64,000 nt of DNA from Marinomonas primoryensis (GCF_013372285.1 NZ_CP054301.1:792001-856000); one strand, 5' to 3'. Positions 1-9,447 are shown, counted from the stretch's first letter. Numbers and translations are program-made. Notes: generated from the sequence alone by a model not told the origin.

Positions 1-234
1 GGGGTTGGGGTGAAGATTGATGGTATTGTCGAATCGGATGCACCTTTGCAACCTAGGTACGAGCCAGGCCACCCAATGGCGAATGAAGAGGGTTATGTCT
101 TTTACCCGAATGTGAACCCGATGGAAGAAATGGCCGATATGATGTCGGCTTCTCGATCTTTTCAGACGAATGTGGAAATTATGAACTCGGCAAAAAGTAT
201 GATGCAGAAAATGCTCACGCTTGGGCAGTCATAG
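1..234 (+). CDS. flgC: Flagellar basal-body rod protein FlgC (C-terminal part)
   Basis: The window opens inside this gene; frame 1 is open from the first base to the stop at 232-234, giving 77 residues. The visible part has the FlgC C-terminal signature: GIVESDAP, YEPGHPMANEEGYV, PNVNPMEEMADMM and a final helix with SASRSFQTNVEIMNSAKSM. FlgC builds the proximal rod of the flagellar basal body in the periplasm. flgD starts 11 bases downstream, so the two are co-transcribed. The N-terminus lies outside the window; an internal GTG at position 10 is not the start. Confidence 0.96.
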   Translation, partial: GVGVKIDGIVESDAPLQPRYEPGHPMANEEGYVFYPNVNPMEEMADMMSASRSFQTNVEIMNSAKSMMQKMLTLGQS

Positions 235-245
235 GAGCAGATTAG

Positions 246-950
246 ATGGCAGATATATCTGATACGAAAGGTCTTGGCGGGCTGATATCCCAATACGGAA
301 CAGAAGCGGCCAAGTCCAAAGCTGGTATTGAAAAGCCGGAAGTGCCTAAAAATGAAGGGGCGCTGGCCGATCAAAATGTCTTTTTAAAGCTGTATATCGA
401 ACAGCTAAAAGGGCAGGATCCGACGGCGCCTCAGGATACGAATGACATGGTGGCGCAAATGTCACAGTTTAGCTCGTTAGAAAGGCTAACCAGTATCTCT
501 GACCAGCTAGAAAATATGGCGACCTCGCTTACTTCTAATCAGGCGCTTAGTGCCTCTACCTTGGTCGGTAAGTCGATCTTGATGGAAGGGAGTAAAGCTA
601 AAGTGACAGATGGTTTGGAAGGGGTTCAGTTAAGGACGGTGATGCCTGAAAACTCTCAGACGGCGACATTGAAAATATACGACGCAGATAACCGCCTTGT
701 TCGTACGGCTACGCTTAACTCTGGTGAGTATAAGTGGGATAAGTTAGATGATGACGGAAATGTTTTGCCGCCTGGTGAATATCGTTTTGCCGCGTCCTCG
801 ACAAATGACAAGGGCGAAATTTCGGCCTTGAGTACTCGTCTTCCAACGCGGATTCAAGGTGTCACCATTAATGGTGAAAACGGCACGGTTTTAAACGTGG
901 AAAACCACGGAAAAATCAAACTTACGAATGAATTAGAAATATTAGGGTGA
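246..950 (+). CDS. flgD: Flagellar hook assembly (cap) protein FlgD
   Basis: 234 residues, close to the usual FlgD length. The N-terminal third has the conserved export and cap region (NVFLKLYIEQLKGQDPTAP, then QMSQFSSLERL), followed by the beta-rich C-terminal domain (LKIYDADNRLVRT and PPGEYRFAA), which resembles the FlgD Tudor/FnIII module. FlgD caps the growing hook, is needed for FlgE polymerisation, and is discarded when the hook is complete. An AGGAG ribosome site at 233-237 lies 8 bases before the ATG. It sits between flgC and flgE, the standard order. Confidence 0.97.
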   Translation: MADISDTKGLGGLISQYGTEAAKSKAGIEKPEVPKNEGALADQNVFLKLYIEQLKGQDPTAPQDTNDMVAQMSQFSSLERLTSISDQLENMATSLTSNQALSASTLVGKSILMEGSKAKVTDGLEGVQLRTVMPENSQTATLKIYDADNRLVRTATLNSGEYKWDKLDDDGNVLPPGEYRFAASSTNDKGEISALSTRLPTRIQGVTINGENGTVLNVENHGKIKLTNELEILG

Positions 951-962
951 TTGGAGAATATT

Positions 963-2660
963 ATGGGATTTAATACTGCACTATCTGGCATTAAAGCGTC
1001 TGCCGATTATTTAAGTGTTACCGGTAATAATATTGCCAACGCCGATACTACAGGCTTTAAAAAGTCGCGTATTGAATTTGATGATCTTTATAACACGAGT
1101 GTGCTTGGTGCCGGGAGTGGCAACAGTATTGGCTCTGGTGTGAGCGTTAGTAAGGTGTCTCAGGAGTTTTCGCCGGGCAACCTTTCTTACACCGATAACA
1201 ATCTTGACTTATCTATTGACGGGACAGGGTTCTTTATTCTAGATGCCGGTGTTGCTCAAAGCTACACTCGAGCAGGTAATTTTAAGCTAGATGAAGATGG
1301 TTTTTTGGTAACGAATACTGGCAGCAATGTTCAGGGGTTTAATGCAACAAAAGGCGTTGTTGGGGGTAATTTAGAAAACTTAAGAATCCCTACGGATCGT
1401 ATTGCTCCTGAGGCGACAACTTCTATGGAATTGAAGTTGAACTTGAATTCCGAGAGTAAAGATGTGCCTCCCTTCATTAAGGCGAATTTTGACCCTACTA
1501 ACCCTGATTCCTATAATTATACCCAGACGCAAGGTGTCGTTGGGGCTGATGGTGAAACTCGTGTGGTAACGTATTACTATGCTAAGAGTGAGTTGCCGAA
1601 TACTTATAAGGTTCATGCAACTGTTGACGGCAATATGACGGACGATACTGGTGTGCCATTTTTAGGAGAGACCTACGCAACATTTAACTCAACGGAAGGT
1701 GGTGTTGATTATAATGGCGATGGTGTTCTTGAGCGGCCAAACCAACTTCTTTATATGGGCTCAAGGGAGCCTGGTCCAACGGATATTGCCGCTTTAACAC
1801 AAACGCCTTTAACGGTGGCTGGTACGTTGGCTGGAGTGGCGATCACATCGACACTTGCTGCTGCTGATGTTCGTGATGATAGCTCTGTTGCTCGCGAAGT
1901 GTTTGACCCACTAAATCCAGACTCCTATACGTATGGTAATACGCGATCTGTTTATGATTCTTTGGGTGGTGCTCATACGGTAGGGTATTATTTTATTAAA
2001 CAGGGTGAGAATAATACCTACGAGATGCGTGTGACAATGGACGGGGAAGAAAGTTATACCGACCCTTTGACAGGTAATGATACGCGCTTTTTGAAAGAAA
2101 ACACGAATGTAACGTTTGATGCTGCCGGTAATCTAATGGGGACTAATCGTGGGCTTCCTCCTTTTGATATTGCGGAACCTGTCGCGTTAGAAATTGCTGG
2201 ATTGGACCCATCAAATCGGGGTCGAGTTACGCCAATAGATTTATTCGGATCAACGCAATTTGCGATAGATAATACAGACAACTTTGAGCAAGATGGTTTC
2301 TCTGCTGGTGAACTGCAGGGCGTATCATTTGATGATGATGGTTTTTTAACAGCAACGTATACGAATCAACAAACGGCAACACTTGGCCAGATTGGCTTGG
2401 CAACATTTGATAGTACTGACGGTCTTGTTCCTAGTGGTCACTCAGCTTGGCTTGCAAGTAAGGGTTCTGGACCAGCCGATGTTGGTCGCCCAAATAGTGG
2501 TACGTTAGGGCGAATTCAAGGCGGCGCATTAGAAGAGTCGAATGTTGATTTAACCGCTGAGTTGGTTGCTCTTATTGAGGCTCAGCGTAATTATCAGGCA
2601 AACAGTAAGACGCTAGAAACCGAAAATACGGTCACTCAAACTATTATAAATTTGCGCTAA
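963..2660 (+). CDS. flgE: Flagellar hook protein FlgE (long form)
   Basis: FlgE polymerises into the hook outside the cell. The N-terminus (GFNTALSGIKASADYL and NNIANADTTGFKKSR) and the C-terminus (GALEESNVDLTAELVALIEAQRNYQANSKT) are the paired D0 helices of the rod/hook family. I place the start at ATG 963, 6 bases after a GGAG at 953-956, rather than at TTG 951, which overlaps that site. At 565 residues it is much longer than the roughly 400-residue enteric FlgE. The extra length comes partly from a duplicated segment in the central surface domain: residues from about 176 and again from about 314 both begin FDPxNPDSYxY and continue with YYxxK and NTYxxxxTxDG. A terminator follows at once. 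Confidence 0.96.
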   Translation: MGFNTALSGIKASADYLSVTGNNIANADTTGFKKSRIEFDDLYNTSVLGAGSGNSIGSGVSVSKVSQEFSPGNLSYTDNNLDLSIDGTGFFILDAGVAQSYTRAGNFKLDEDGFLVTNTGSNVQGFNATKGVVGGNLENLRIPTDRIAPEATTSMELKLNLNSESKDVPPFIKANFDPTNPDSYNYTQTQGVVGADGETRVVTYYYAKSELPNTYKVHATVDGNMTDDTGVPFLGETYATFNSTEGGVDYNGDGVLERPNQLLYMGSREPGPTDIAALTQTPLTVAGTLAGVAITSTLAAADVRDDSSVAREVFDPLNPDSYTYGNTRSVYDSLGGAHTVGYYFIKQGENNTYEMRVTMDGEESYTDPLTGNDTRFLKENTNVTFDAAGNLMGTNRGLPPFDIAEPVALEIAGLDPSNRGRVTPIDLFGSTQFAIDNTDNFEQDGFSAGELQGVSFDDDGFLTATYTNQQTATLGQIGLATFDSTDGLVPSGHSAWLASKGSGPADVGRPNSGTLGRIQGGALEESNVDLTAELVALIEAQRNYQANSKTLETENTVTQTIINLR

Positions 2661-2686
2661 TTTTCTGGAGAGAGAAGATTCAAGGT

Positions 2687-2717
2687 CGAAACAGTTTTGC
2701 TGTTTCGGCTTTTTTTT
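2687..2717 (+). terminator. Rho-independent terminator after flgE
   Basis: An 8-bp stem (CGAAACAG at 2687-2694 paired with CTGTTTCG at 2700-2707) with a 5-base loop is followed by a run of 8 T at 2710-2717. It lies 26 bases after the flgE stop and should end the flgBCDE transcript, making flgF the first gene of a separate operon. Confidence 0.9.
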
Positions 2718-2741
2718 GTCTTTTTTTTAGAGTTTTCTGAG

Positions 2742-2758
2742 TTGGTATGATTCTTGAA
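2742..2758 (+). promoter_or_regulatory. Possible sigma-54 promoter upstream of flgF
   Basis: TTGGTATG, four bases, then TTGAA gives the GG (2744-2745) and the G of the -12 element (2756) with the spacing of a sigma-54 site (TTGGCACG-N4-TTGCA). The -12 GC reads GA here, so the match is imperfect. It lies between the flgE terminator and the flgF start. In Pseudomonas flgBCDE and flgFGHIJKL are separate RpoN/FleR-dependent units, which supports a promoter at this spot. The exact site is an inference. Confidence 0.4.
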
Positions 2759-2799
2759 GGTTACTTTCTAATAACGTGAATTCTTCTAGGGGTGTCGCA

Positions 2800-3543
2800 G
2801 TGGATAAGGCTTTATATCTGGCAATGAGTGGTGGTGTGCAAACCATGAATGCTCAAACAATACACGCTAACAATCTGGCAAATGTCAGTACAACGGGCTT
2901 TCGTTCTGACTTTGAGCAGGCTCGTTCAATGCAAGTGAATGGTGACTATTACCCTAGTCGTGTATATGCGATGACCGAAAATCCAGCCACTCGATACACT
3001 CAAGGTGACATGATTCAAACTGGCCGAAATTTAGATATTGCTGTTTCCGGAGATGGCTTCATTGCTGTTTATGATGAGAAGGGGCAAGAAGCTTACTCTC
3101 GTGCTGGAGACTTGCAAATTAACGCTGCTGGACAATTGGTGACTGGACGAGGTTTGCCTGTTGCGGGTGTTGGAGGGCCTATTTTTTTGCCTCCGCTTGA
3201 AAGTATCAATATCACCGAAGACGGCTCTATTTCTATTATTCCGCAAGGTGGTGCAGGTAATGAAGTCGCTGTGTTAAACCAAATAAAATTGGTCAATCCG
3301 GATGCTCAGAACTTACGCAAAGAAGGCGATGGTTTAATTCATTCACGGGACGGGCAAGCGTTTGATCCAGATCCTAACGTACGTTTGGTTAGCGGATTTA
3401 TAGAGGGGAGTAATGTTAATGCCGTCGAAGAAATGACGCATATCATGAATCTTGCTCGACGTTTTGAGATGAATGTGAAAATGATGGATTCAATTCGAAA
3501 TAACGCAGATTCTTCTGCTCGAATATTACAGCGTTCATCATAA
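2800..3543 (+). CDS. flgF: Flagellar basal-body rod protein FlgF
   Basis: 247 residues starting at GTG 2800, 7 bases after an AGGGG at 2788-2792; this gives the family N-terminus DKALYLAMSGGVQTM. An upstream in-frame GTG at 2776 would add 8 residues and has no ribosome site. The rod-family signatures are present: HANNLANVSTTGFRSD near the N-terminus and GFIEGSNVNAVEEMTHIMNLARRFEMNVKMM at the C-terminus. FlgF is a proximal rod protein. It is the first gene after the flgE terminator and so heads the flgF-flgJ run. Confidence 0.96.
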   Translation: MDKALYLAMSGGVQTMNAQTIHANNLANVSTTGFRSDFEQARSMQVNGDYYPSRVYAMTENPATRYTQGDMIQTGRNLDIAVSGDGFIAVYDEKGQEAYSRAGDLQINAAGQLVTGRGLPVAGVGGPIFLPPLESINITEDGSISIIPQGGAGNEVAVLNQIKLVNPDAQNLRKEGDGLIHSRDGQAFDPDPNVRLVSGFIEGSNVNAVEEMTHIMNLARRFEMNVKMMDSIRNNADSSARILQRSS

Positions 3544-3587
3544 ATACAATTGACAAGTAAAGAATAACGACATTAAAAGAGGCTCTT

Positions 3588-4373
3588 ATGAATTCAGCAT
3601 TATGGGTAAGTAAAACCGGTTTAAGTGCAATGGATAAGCAATTAAACGTGGTAGCCAACAACTTGGCGAACGTTTCAACGACCGCTTTTAAGAAAGATAG
3701 AGCAGTATTTGAAGATCTAATGTACAAAACAGTCCGTGCGCCAGGTGGTTTAAGTGCGCAAAATGCGGAGTTGCCATCAGGTTTGCAGTTAGGTACTGGT
3801 GTAAAGGTTGGGGCAACGCAAAAAGACTTTTCCAATGGTGATTACAATATGACGGATAGGCAGCTTGATGTTGCTATTCAAGGCAAAGGTTTCTTACAGG
3901 TATTACAGCCGGATGGTACTATTGCTTATACAAGAGATGGCAGCCTACAGCTTAATAGTCAGGGGCAACTTTCTACGTCAGGTGGTTTAGTGGTTGAGCC
4001 CGGTATTCAGATTGATCCTGATGCCATTGAAATCATGATTGCAGATGATGGCGTAGTATCGGTTCGTAAAACAGGCGATGCGGATGCTCAGCAAGTTGGC
4101 GCTATTAATATCGCAGGCTTTATTAATCCAACGGGGTTGAGTTCAGCAGGACAAAATATTTTTACTGAAACGAATGCTAGTGGACCACCATTAGTTGGTG
4201 TTCCAGGAACAGATTCACTTGGGACTATTGCCCAAGGTATGTTGGAAGCTTCTAATGTGAATTCGATTGAAGAGCTTGTCAATATGATTACGACTCAAAG
4301 AGCGTATGAAATGAACTCTAAAGTGATCGCTTCTGCAGATGGTATGATGAGTTTTGCAATACAGCAGCTATAG
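3588..4373 (+). CDS. flgG: Flagellar distal rod protein FlgG
   Basis: 261 residues, the usual FlgG length. It begins MNSALWVSKTGLSAMDKQL, carries NNLANVSTTAFKKDRAVFE, and ends with GMLEASNVNSIEELVNMITTQRAYEMNSKV, all diagnostic of the distal rod protein. An AGAGG at 3578-3582 precedes the ATG. FlgG forms the drive-shaft segment that passes through the P and L rings encoded just downstream by flgI and flgH. Confidence 0.97.
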   Translation: MNSALWVSKTGLSAMDKQLNVVANNLANVSTTAFKKDRAVFEDLMYKTVRAPGGLSAQNAELPSGLQLGTGVKVGATQKDFSNGDYNMTDRQLDVAIQGKGFLQVLQPDGTIAYTRDGSLQLNSQGQLSTSGGLVVEPGIQIDPDAIEIMIADDGVVSVRKTGDADAQQVGAINIAGFINPTGLSSAGQNIFTETNASGPPLVGVPGTDSLGTIAQGMLEASNVNSIEELVNMITTQRAYEMNSKVIASADGMMSFAIQQL

Positions 4374-4386
4374 TGAAATATGGGAT

Positions 4387-5238
4387 ATGATGAAGATTAA
4401 ATACGCGTTTTTGATTTTTTTGAGTGCTTGTTTGTCTGGTTGTCTTTCTTGGGATGTCAACCAACAAGCGGTTGCAAATGCAGCAGCAGCAGGCGCTGCT
4501 GCTGCGGTAACGGATGCCGTTATCGATGCCGTGGTAGACAACAATGAGGAAACGCCAGAGGAACCTATACCAGAAGAGCCGCGTAAAGGTTATGTTCCTG
4601 ATCCCAATGATCCATTAAATGGACCGAAAATCGGTCAATCTATACAGTCTGATGACCCTTACTATACGCCTGTCTATCCTAATGGTATGAATCCTTCTCA
4701 GGCTCCAACAGGAGGTATTTACCAGACAAGTATGGGGGATGTGTTTTTTGGCGATCAAAAAGCCAGTAAAGTGGGCGATATACTAACCATTAATTTGAAT
4801 GAAACGACGACATCAACGAAAGCCAATGCCGCTACTGTCTCAAAGTCTTCTTCAGCTACGATCGAGAACCCAACGGTACTGGGTCAGGAAATGAGGGTAG
4901 ACACAACGCTTCCGCAACAAGGTACGGATTTTTCAGGTAACGCATCGGCGAACCAGAATAACAGTTTGAACGGTACAATTTCTGTTACTGTGTTCAGGGT
5001 ATACCCGAATGGTCTTTTGGCGGTACGCGGTGAAAAATGGTTGCGCTTGAACCAAGGTGATGAATACATTCGCTTTTCAGGTGTCGTACGAAAACAGGAC
5101 ATTTCTCCAGATAATACCGTTGAATCTGAGCGTGTTGCGGATGCGAGAATTACCTATTCTGGTACCGGCGATGTGGCTGCAGGAAGTGAGCAAGGTTGGG
5201 TGAGTCGTTTGCTTAACTCTAGTGATATGCCTTATTAA
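4387..5238 (+). CDS. flgH: Flagellar L-ring lipoprotein FlgH
   Basis: 283 residues from ATG 4387; a second ATG follows at 4390. The first 19 residues are a lipoprotein signal with a lipobox LSGC, so Cys19 should be lipidated and the protein anchored in the outer membrane as the L-ring. The FlgH core is clear: GDVFFGDQKASKVGDILTI and LNETTTSTKANAATVSK, then PNGLLAVRGEKWLRLNQG and the C-terminal ISPDNTVESERVADARITYSG. Between lipobox and core lies an extra stretch of about 50 residues, Ala-rich then Glu/Pro-rich, so the protein is longer than the 232-residue E. coli form. It lies 13 bases after flgG. Confidence 0.95.
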   Translation: MMKIKYAFLIFLSACLSGCLSWDVNQQAVANAAAAGAAAAVTDAVIDAVVDNNEETPEEPIPEEPRKGYVPDPNDPLNGPKIGQSIQSDDPYYTPVYPNGMNPSQAPTGGIYQTSMGDVFFGDQKASKVGDILTINLNETTTSTKANAATVSKSSSATIENPTVLGQEMRVDTTLPQQGTDFSGNASANQNNSLNGTISVTVFRVYPNGLLAVRGEKWLRLNQGDEYIRFSGVVRKQDISPDNTVESERVADARITYSGTGDVAAGSEQGWVSRLLNSSDMPY

Positions 5239-5287
5239 TTTGATGATCTAACAGCTGAGAGGATTGATTCTCTCAATAGGTGATGTG

Positions 5288-6376
5288 ATGAAGCACGTAG
5301 CGCTAATTGTCTTATACTTATTATCTTTTTCTGTTCAGGCTGAGCGTCTGAAGGACATTGCTAGTGTTCAAGGTGTTCGAGAAAACCAATTGTTTGGTTA
5401 TGGCTTGGTGATTGGCCTTAACGGAACTGGTGATAGTACTGCTTTTACGAGCCAGAGCTTTTCTAGCATGTTGTCACGTTTTGGTGTGACATTGCCGGAA
5501 GGTGTGAATGCGACCTCTAAAAACGTCGCCGCTGTCTCTCTTACCGCTACGTTGCCTGCGTTTTCTAAGCCAGGTCAAAAAATTGATGTCACTGCATCCT
5601 CGATTGGCAATGCGAGTGCTTTGCGTGGCGGAACCTTGTTGCTGTCTACTTTGAAAGGGGCGGATGGGGCGGTTTATGCTATTGCTCAAGGGAATTTAAT
5701 TGTTGGTGGTTTAGGAACGAATGGGGCTGATGGTTCACGGACGTCGGTTAATGTACCAACAGTTGGACGTATACCAAATGGTGCAAGTGTAGAGCGTATT
5801 GTGGCGAGCAGTTTTAATACCGGAGATACGCTAACCTTCAATCTAAATCGTCCAGATTTTACAACGGCAAAGCATGTTTCAGATAAAATCAATAACCTTC
5901 TGGGGCCTGGTGTGGCGACAAGCCTTGATGCGACGTCAATACGGGTCTCTGCACCGAGAGATCCAAGTCAGCGAGTGACTTTTTTATCCATTCTTGAAAA
6001 TCTTGAAGTGAAGGTGGCTGAAGAGCGTGCGCGTATTGTTGTTAATTCTCGTACGGGAACCATTATTATCGGTCAGCATGTCAAAGTTTCTCCCGCTGCG
6101 ATTACGCATGGTAGTTTGACGGTGACAATAAAAGAGGTTCCGCCGGTGATTGGGCAAGATGGAACCGTAACCGGAGGGGAGACCATCGTATCGCCTCGTG
6201 AAGGTATTGCTATTGGCCCTAACAGCGGCCATATGTTTGTTTTTAATCCGGGTGCGTCATTGAATGATATTGTTCGAGCCGTTAATCAAGTGGGGGCTGC
6301 GCCTGGAGATGTCATGGCGATCTTAGAAGGCTTAAAACAAGCTGGTGCCATTAATGCCGACTTAGTAGTGATATAG
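5288..6376 (+). CDS. flgI: Flagellar P-ring protein FlgI
   Basis: 362 residues from ATG 5288. An upstream in-frame TTG at 5264 would spoil the signal peptide. The first 18 residues are a Sec signal ending SVQA, so mature FlgI begins [16 protein letters not shown] and is periplasmic, forming the P-ring in the peptidoglycan layer. Conserved family blocks are [55 protein letters not shown] text near residue 250, and a C-terminal [23 protein letters not shown]. It lies between flgH and flgJ, as in other gammaproteobacteria. Confidence 0.96.
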   Translation: MKHVALIVLYLLSFSVQAERLKDIASVQGVRENQLFGYGLVIGLNGTGDSTAFTSQSFSSMLSRFGVTLPEGVNATSKNVAAVSLTATLPAFSKPGQKIDVTASSIGNASALRGGTLLLSTLKGADGAVYAIAQGNLIVGGLGTNGADGSRTSVNVPTVGRIPNGASVERIVASSFNTGDTLTFNLNRPDFTTAKHVSDKINNLLGPGVATSLDATSIRVSAPRDPSQRVTFLSILENLEVKVAEERARIVVNSRTGTIIIGQHVKVSPAAITHGSLTVTIKEVPPVIGQDGTVTGGETIVSPREGIAIGPNSGHMFVFNPGASLNDIVRAVNQVGAAPGDVMAILEGLKQAGAINADLVVI

Positions 6377-6384
6377 GCTTTACT

Positions 6385-7356
6385 ATGAACTCAGTTCCAC
6401 CAAAGGACGATTTTTTTGCAGACTTTTCTTCATTAACCGCGTTAAAGACGAAAGCGCAAAAAGACCCGGAATCCGCTCTAAAAGACGTTGCTCAACAGTT
6501 TGAGTCAATCTTTATTAATATGCTTTTGAAGAACATGCGCAGTACGAATGAGGCGATTGGTAGTGGTTTATTCTCCAGTGCTCAAACTAAGCAATATCAA
6601 GAAATGATGGATTCCCAAATGTCTCAAGGTTTGGCGAAATCGGGGGGGCTTGGATTGTCTGAAGCGCTTATTCGTCAATATCAAACAAAGCAGCAAGGTC
6701 TCAGCACGCCAGAAGCGAAAGAGCGAGGAGATACGGATTTTTTGAATCAAGTGGCTAGACAAGACTTGGTGAGAATTCAAGCATTGGCTCATCGTGCCTC
6801 AACTGAATTTATTCAATCGGTTCAACAAGAGACTCAAAATAGCCCTGCTAGTAAAGTCGCTTCTTTGCCTTCGGCACTGTCTGTGGTGTTTGAGTCGCCA
6901 GATGATTTTGTTGATAATCTTTGGCCTCATGCTCAACAAGCCGCAGATAAGTTGGGTGTGAACCCTAAGGCAATATTGGCCCAAGCCGCACTAGAAACTG
7001 GTTGGGGTAAATACCCGATTGCCAAAGAAGATGGCGCTGCTAGTTTTAATTTATTTGGAATAAAAGCAGATAACCGCTGGCAAGGCGATAGAGCGGTTGT
7101 GAATACGTTAGAGTTTCGCGATGGTGTTGCGAAACGGGAGAAAGCCGCGTTTCGTGCTTATGATTCTTTTTCACAAAGCTTTGATGACTATGCTGACTTT
7201 CTGTCTTCTAGTGAGCGGTATAAAGATGCCCTTCAGGCCGGAGATGACGCGTCAATGTTTGCCGCTTCGTTGCAAAAAGGTGGCTATGCGACGGACCCTA
7301 AGTATTCAGAGAAAATTGACAGCATCCTTTCCAGTAAGTGGTTTCAACGCCTTTAA
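6385..7356 (+). CDS. flgJ: Peptidoglycan hydrolase FlgJ (rod cap and muramidase)
   Basis: 323 residues with two domains. The N-terminal rod-capping domain (residues about 30-100) has DVAQQFESIFINMLLKNMR and GGLGLSEALIRQ. The C-terminal glucosaminidase-type domain (about 180-320) has PKAILAQAALETGWGK, whose Glu204 is the expected catalytic residue, and a later SQSFDDYADFL motif. FlgJ cuts peptidoglycan so that the rod can cross the wall. The start is 8 bases after flgI, so translation is probably coupled. Length matches the dual-domain enteric FlgJ (about 313 residues). Confidence 0.96.
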   Translation: MNSVPPKDDFFADFSSLTALKTKAQKDPESALKDVAQQFESIFINMLLKNMRSTNEAIGSGLFSSAQTKQYQEMMDSQMSQGLAKSGGLGLSEALIRQYQTKQQGLSTPEAKERGDTDFLNQVARQDLVRIQALAHRASTEFIQSVQQETQNSPASKVASLPSALSVVFESPDDFVDNLWPHAQQAADKLGVNPKAILAQAALETGWGKYPIAKEDGAASFNLFGIKADNRWQGDRAVVNTLEFRDGVAKREKAAFRAYDSFSQSFDDYADFLSSSERYKDALQAGDDASMFAASLQKGGYATDPKYSEKIDSILSSKWFQRL

Positions 7357-7387
7357 TAATAAAAAATGGCTCAATTCTCAGCGTTGG

Positions 7388-7414
7388 TAAAGTTTTTGCA
7401 TGAATAGCCGATAT
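7388..7414 (+). promoter_or_regulatory. Sigma-28 (FliA) promoter for flgKL
   Basis: TAAA at 7388-7391, exactly 15 bases, then GCCGATAT at 7407-7414 match the flagellar sigma-28 consensus TAAA-N15-GCCGATAA in all but one position. It lies in the flgJ-flgK gap, 53 bases before the flgK start, so flgKL should be expressed as late genes with the flagellins. Confidence 0.85.
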
Positions 7415-7466
7415 GATCAAGTAAGTTCAAAGGTTATTTTTGAAAAACGTACTAGGGGTGTGAGCT

Positions 7467-9443
7467 ATGAGCTCAAATTTATATTCAATTGGTTTGTCTG
7501 GGCTTCAGTCTAGTAATGCTCGTATTAACACGACAGGGCAAAACACATCCAATGTGGATACTGAAGGCTACAGCCGTCAAAGAACGGATACCACAAGTTC
7601 GCCTGTTGGTGGTGTTGTTCTTCGTGATACCTCACGCCTAGTCGATAATTTTGTTAGCTCTCAGGTTCGCTCTGATACTTCAACCTTTTCATATTACGAC
7701 ACTTATCATTCTATGATATCGACATCGGACAGTTTATTGGCTGAAGATAGTATTTCTCTTAATACTTATATCAATAACTCGTTTGATGCCTTGCAAACCG
7801 TTAATAATGACCCTACCTCTTCTTCATTAAGGCAGTTGGCTCACTCCAGTCTAAGTAATCTTGTTCAGCAGTATCATACGCTTTCAGGCGTTGTAAGTGA
7901 TCAAGAAGGCTTGGTAGATGCTCAGCTTGCGTCTTCTTTAGGCGATTTGAATACAATCACAACGAAGATTTCAAATCTGAACGAACAGATTTTGAGACAG
8001 GAAGGTATTTCGATTTCTCCTGCAAATGAACTTCGTGATAAGCAAGAATTATTAGCCAAAGATTTGTCTAAATATTTGGATATCAAAGCCCAATTTAATG
8101 ACAAAGGATTGATGACTATTCAACTGGCGAATGGTCAGCCTCTGGTAATGGATCAATTTCCTACAGAATTAAAAGTGAGTCCAAACCCACTACACCCTAA
8201 AAAAATTGATTTGGTTGTTAGCTTTGGCGATTACGAAGTGGGTTTGAAGACGCAGGGGCTTGGTGGAAGTGTTGGAGGGTTGATTGATTACCGGTCTGAA
8301 TTTAGCGTTTATGCAGATAGGACATTGGGTCAACACGCTATAGCACTGGCAGATGCGATGAACACTCAGAACAAGAAAGGACTTGATGCCGATGGTCAAT
8401 TCGGAAAAGACTTGTTTTCTTTGGGGGACATAAATGTTTACTCCACAGCGGACAACCTTAATAAAGCGAAAGAAATATCAGTGAGGGTATCAGCGGGTCA
8501 ATCCGCCAAAATTACAAAAGATACCTATGAACTAAATAGAACAGATGACAATTTATTCTCAATTAAGAAAATTAATGCAGAAGGCAAATCAACAGACAAA
8601 GCGATTACCTTTGACCCAAGTCTTTTGCAAAAAGATAGCAATGGCTATTTCAAAATTGATGAGCTTGGTCTTGATATCCGTCTTGATGGTATCGATAAAA
8701 TAGATAAAGACGATGTTTTTCAATTCACGCCTACTGAGGGGGCCGCTGCAAAATTAGGTTTGGTCTCAAAAAATGGTGAGGCGATTGCTCTAAGCGCGCC
8801 AATTGGTGTAAGTACAGGCTCAGATAATTTATCGGATGCAAGAGTTTCTCTTACTTCTGTTACAAATATAGACCCTGAAACATCTGCTTTTTCATCGGAT
8901 GGCTCTTTATATCCTAGTGCGCCACATAAAATCTATTTTACCTCTCCAAGTTCCTATGTTGTTCAGAATTCGTCTGGTGTTGAATTAGCAAAAGTCGAGA
9001 ATGTCATAGAATTTAGTAATTTGCTTGAAAAAGCAGGATTATCAAACGAAGCGGGTTTTGATGTGTCAGTTTCCTCTATGCCAAAGCGAGGTGATGAGTT
9101 TTCAGTTGGCACGGACAATATAGGTCAATCTGACAACTTTAATGGTCTGGCGTTAGCTGATTTACAAAATCAATCTCTTATTGATGGTAAAGCAACTCTG
9201 GTGAAGTCTTTTTCTGGCTTCATATCCTATGTAGGTAGTAAAACCGCAGAGATAGAAGGTCATGCAGACTCAAGTGAAATTGTAATGAACGAAAGCATTG
9301 CTCGTCGAGATAGATTATCAGCGGTAAGCCTTGATGAGGAGGCTGTGAATCTTTTGAAGTACCAGCAATCCTATTCTGCTTCTGCTCAAGTGGTAACGGC
9401 AGCTCGCACGACGTTCGAGACTTTACTTGGGATTATGAGGTAA
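7467..9443 (+). CDS. flgK: Flagellar hook-filament junction protein FlgK (HAP1)
   Basis: 658 residues. The N-terminus SSNLYSIGLSGLQSSNARI with TTGQNTSNVDTEGYSRQR is diagnostic for HAP1, and the C-terminus has DEEAVNLLKYQQSYSASAQVV, the coiled D0 helix. FlgK and FlgL join the hook to the filament outside the cell. The middle part is a long variable surface region, so the protein exceeds the 547-residue E. coli form. AGGGG at 7454-7458 lies 8 bases before the ATG. It is the first gene behind the sigma-28 promoter at 7388. Confidence 0.96.
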   Translation: MSSNLYSIGLSGLQSSNARINTTGQNTSNVDTEGYSRQRTDTTSSPVGGVVLRDTSRLVDNFVSSQVRSDTSTFSYYDTYHSMISTSDSLLAEDSISLNTYINNSFDALQTVNNDPTSSSLRQLAHSSLSNLVQQYHTLSGVVSDQEGLVDAQLASSLGDLNTITTKISNLNEQILRQEGISISPANELRDKQELLAKDLSKYLDIKAQFNDKGLMTIQLANGQPLVMDQFPTELKVSPNPLHPKKIDLVVSFGDYEVGLKTQGLGGSVGGLIDYRSEFSVYADRTLGQHAIALADAMNTQNKKGLDADGQFGKDLFSLGDINVYSTADNLNKAKEISVRVSAGQSAKITKDTYELNRTDDNLFSIKKINAEGKSTDKAITFDPSLLQKDSNGYFKIDELGLDIRLDGIDKIDKDDVFQFTPTEGAAAKLGLVSKNGEAIALSAPIGVSTGSDNLSDARVSLTSVTNIDPETSAFSSDGSLYPSAPHKIYFTSPSSYVVQNSSGVELAKVENVIEFSNLLEKAGLSNEAGFDVSVSSMPKRGDEFSVGTDNIGQSDNFNGLALADLQNQSLIDGKATLVKSFSGFISYVGSKTAEIEGHADSSEIVMNESIARRDRLSAVSLDEEAVNLLKYQQSYSASAQVVTAARTTFETLLGIMR

Positions 9444-9447
9444 GTTT

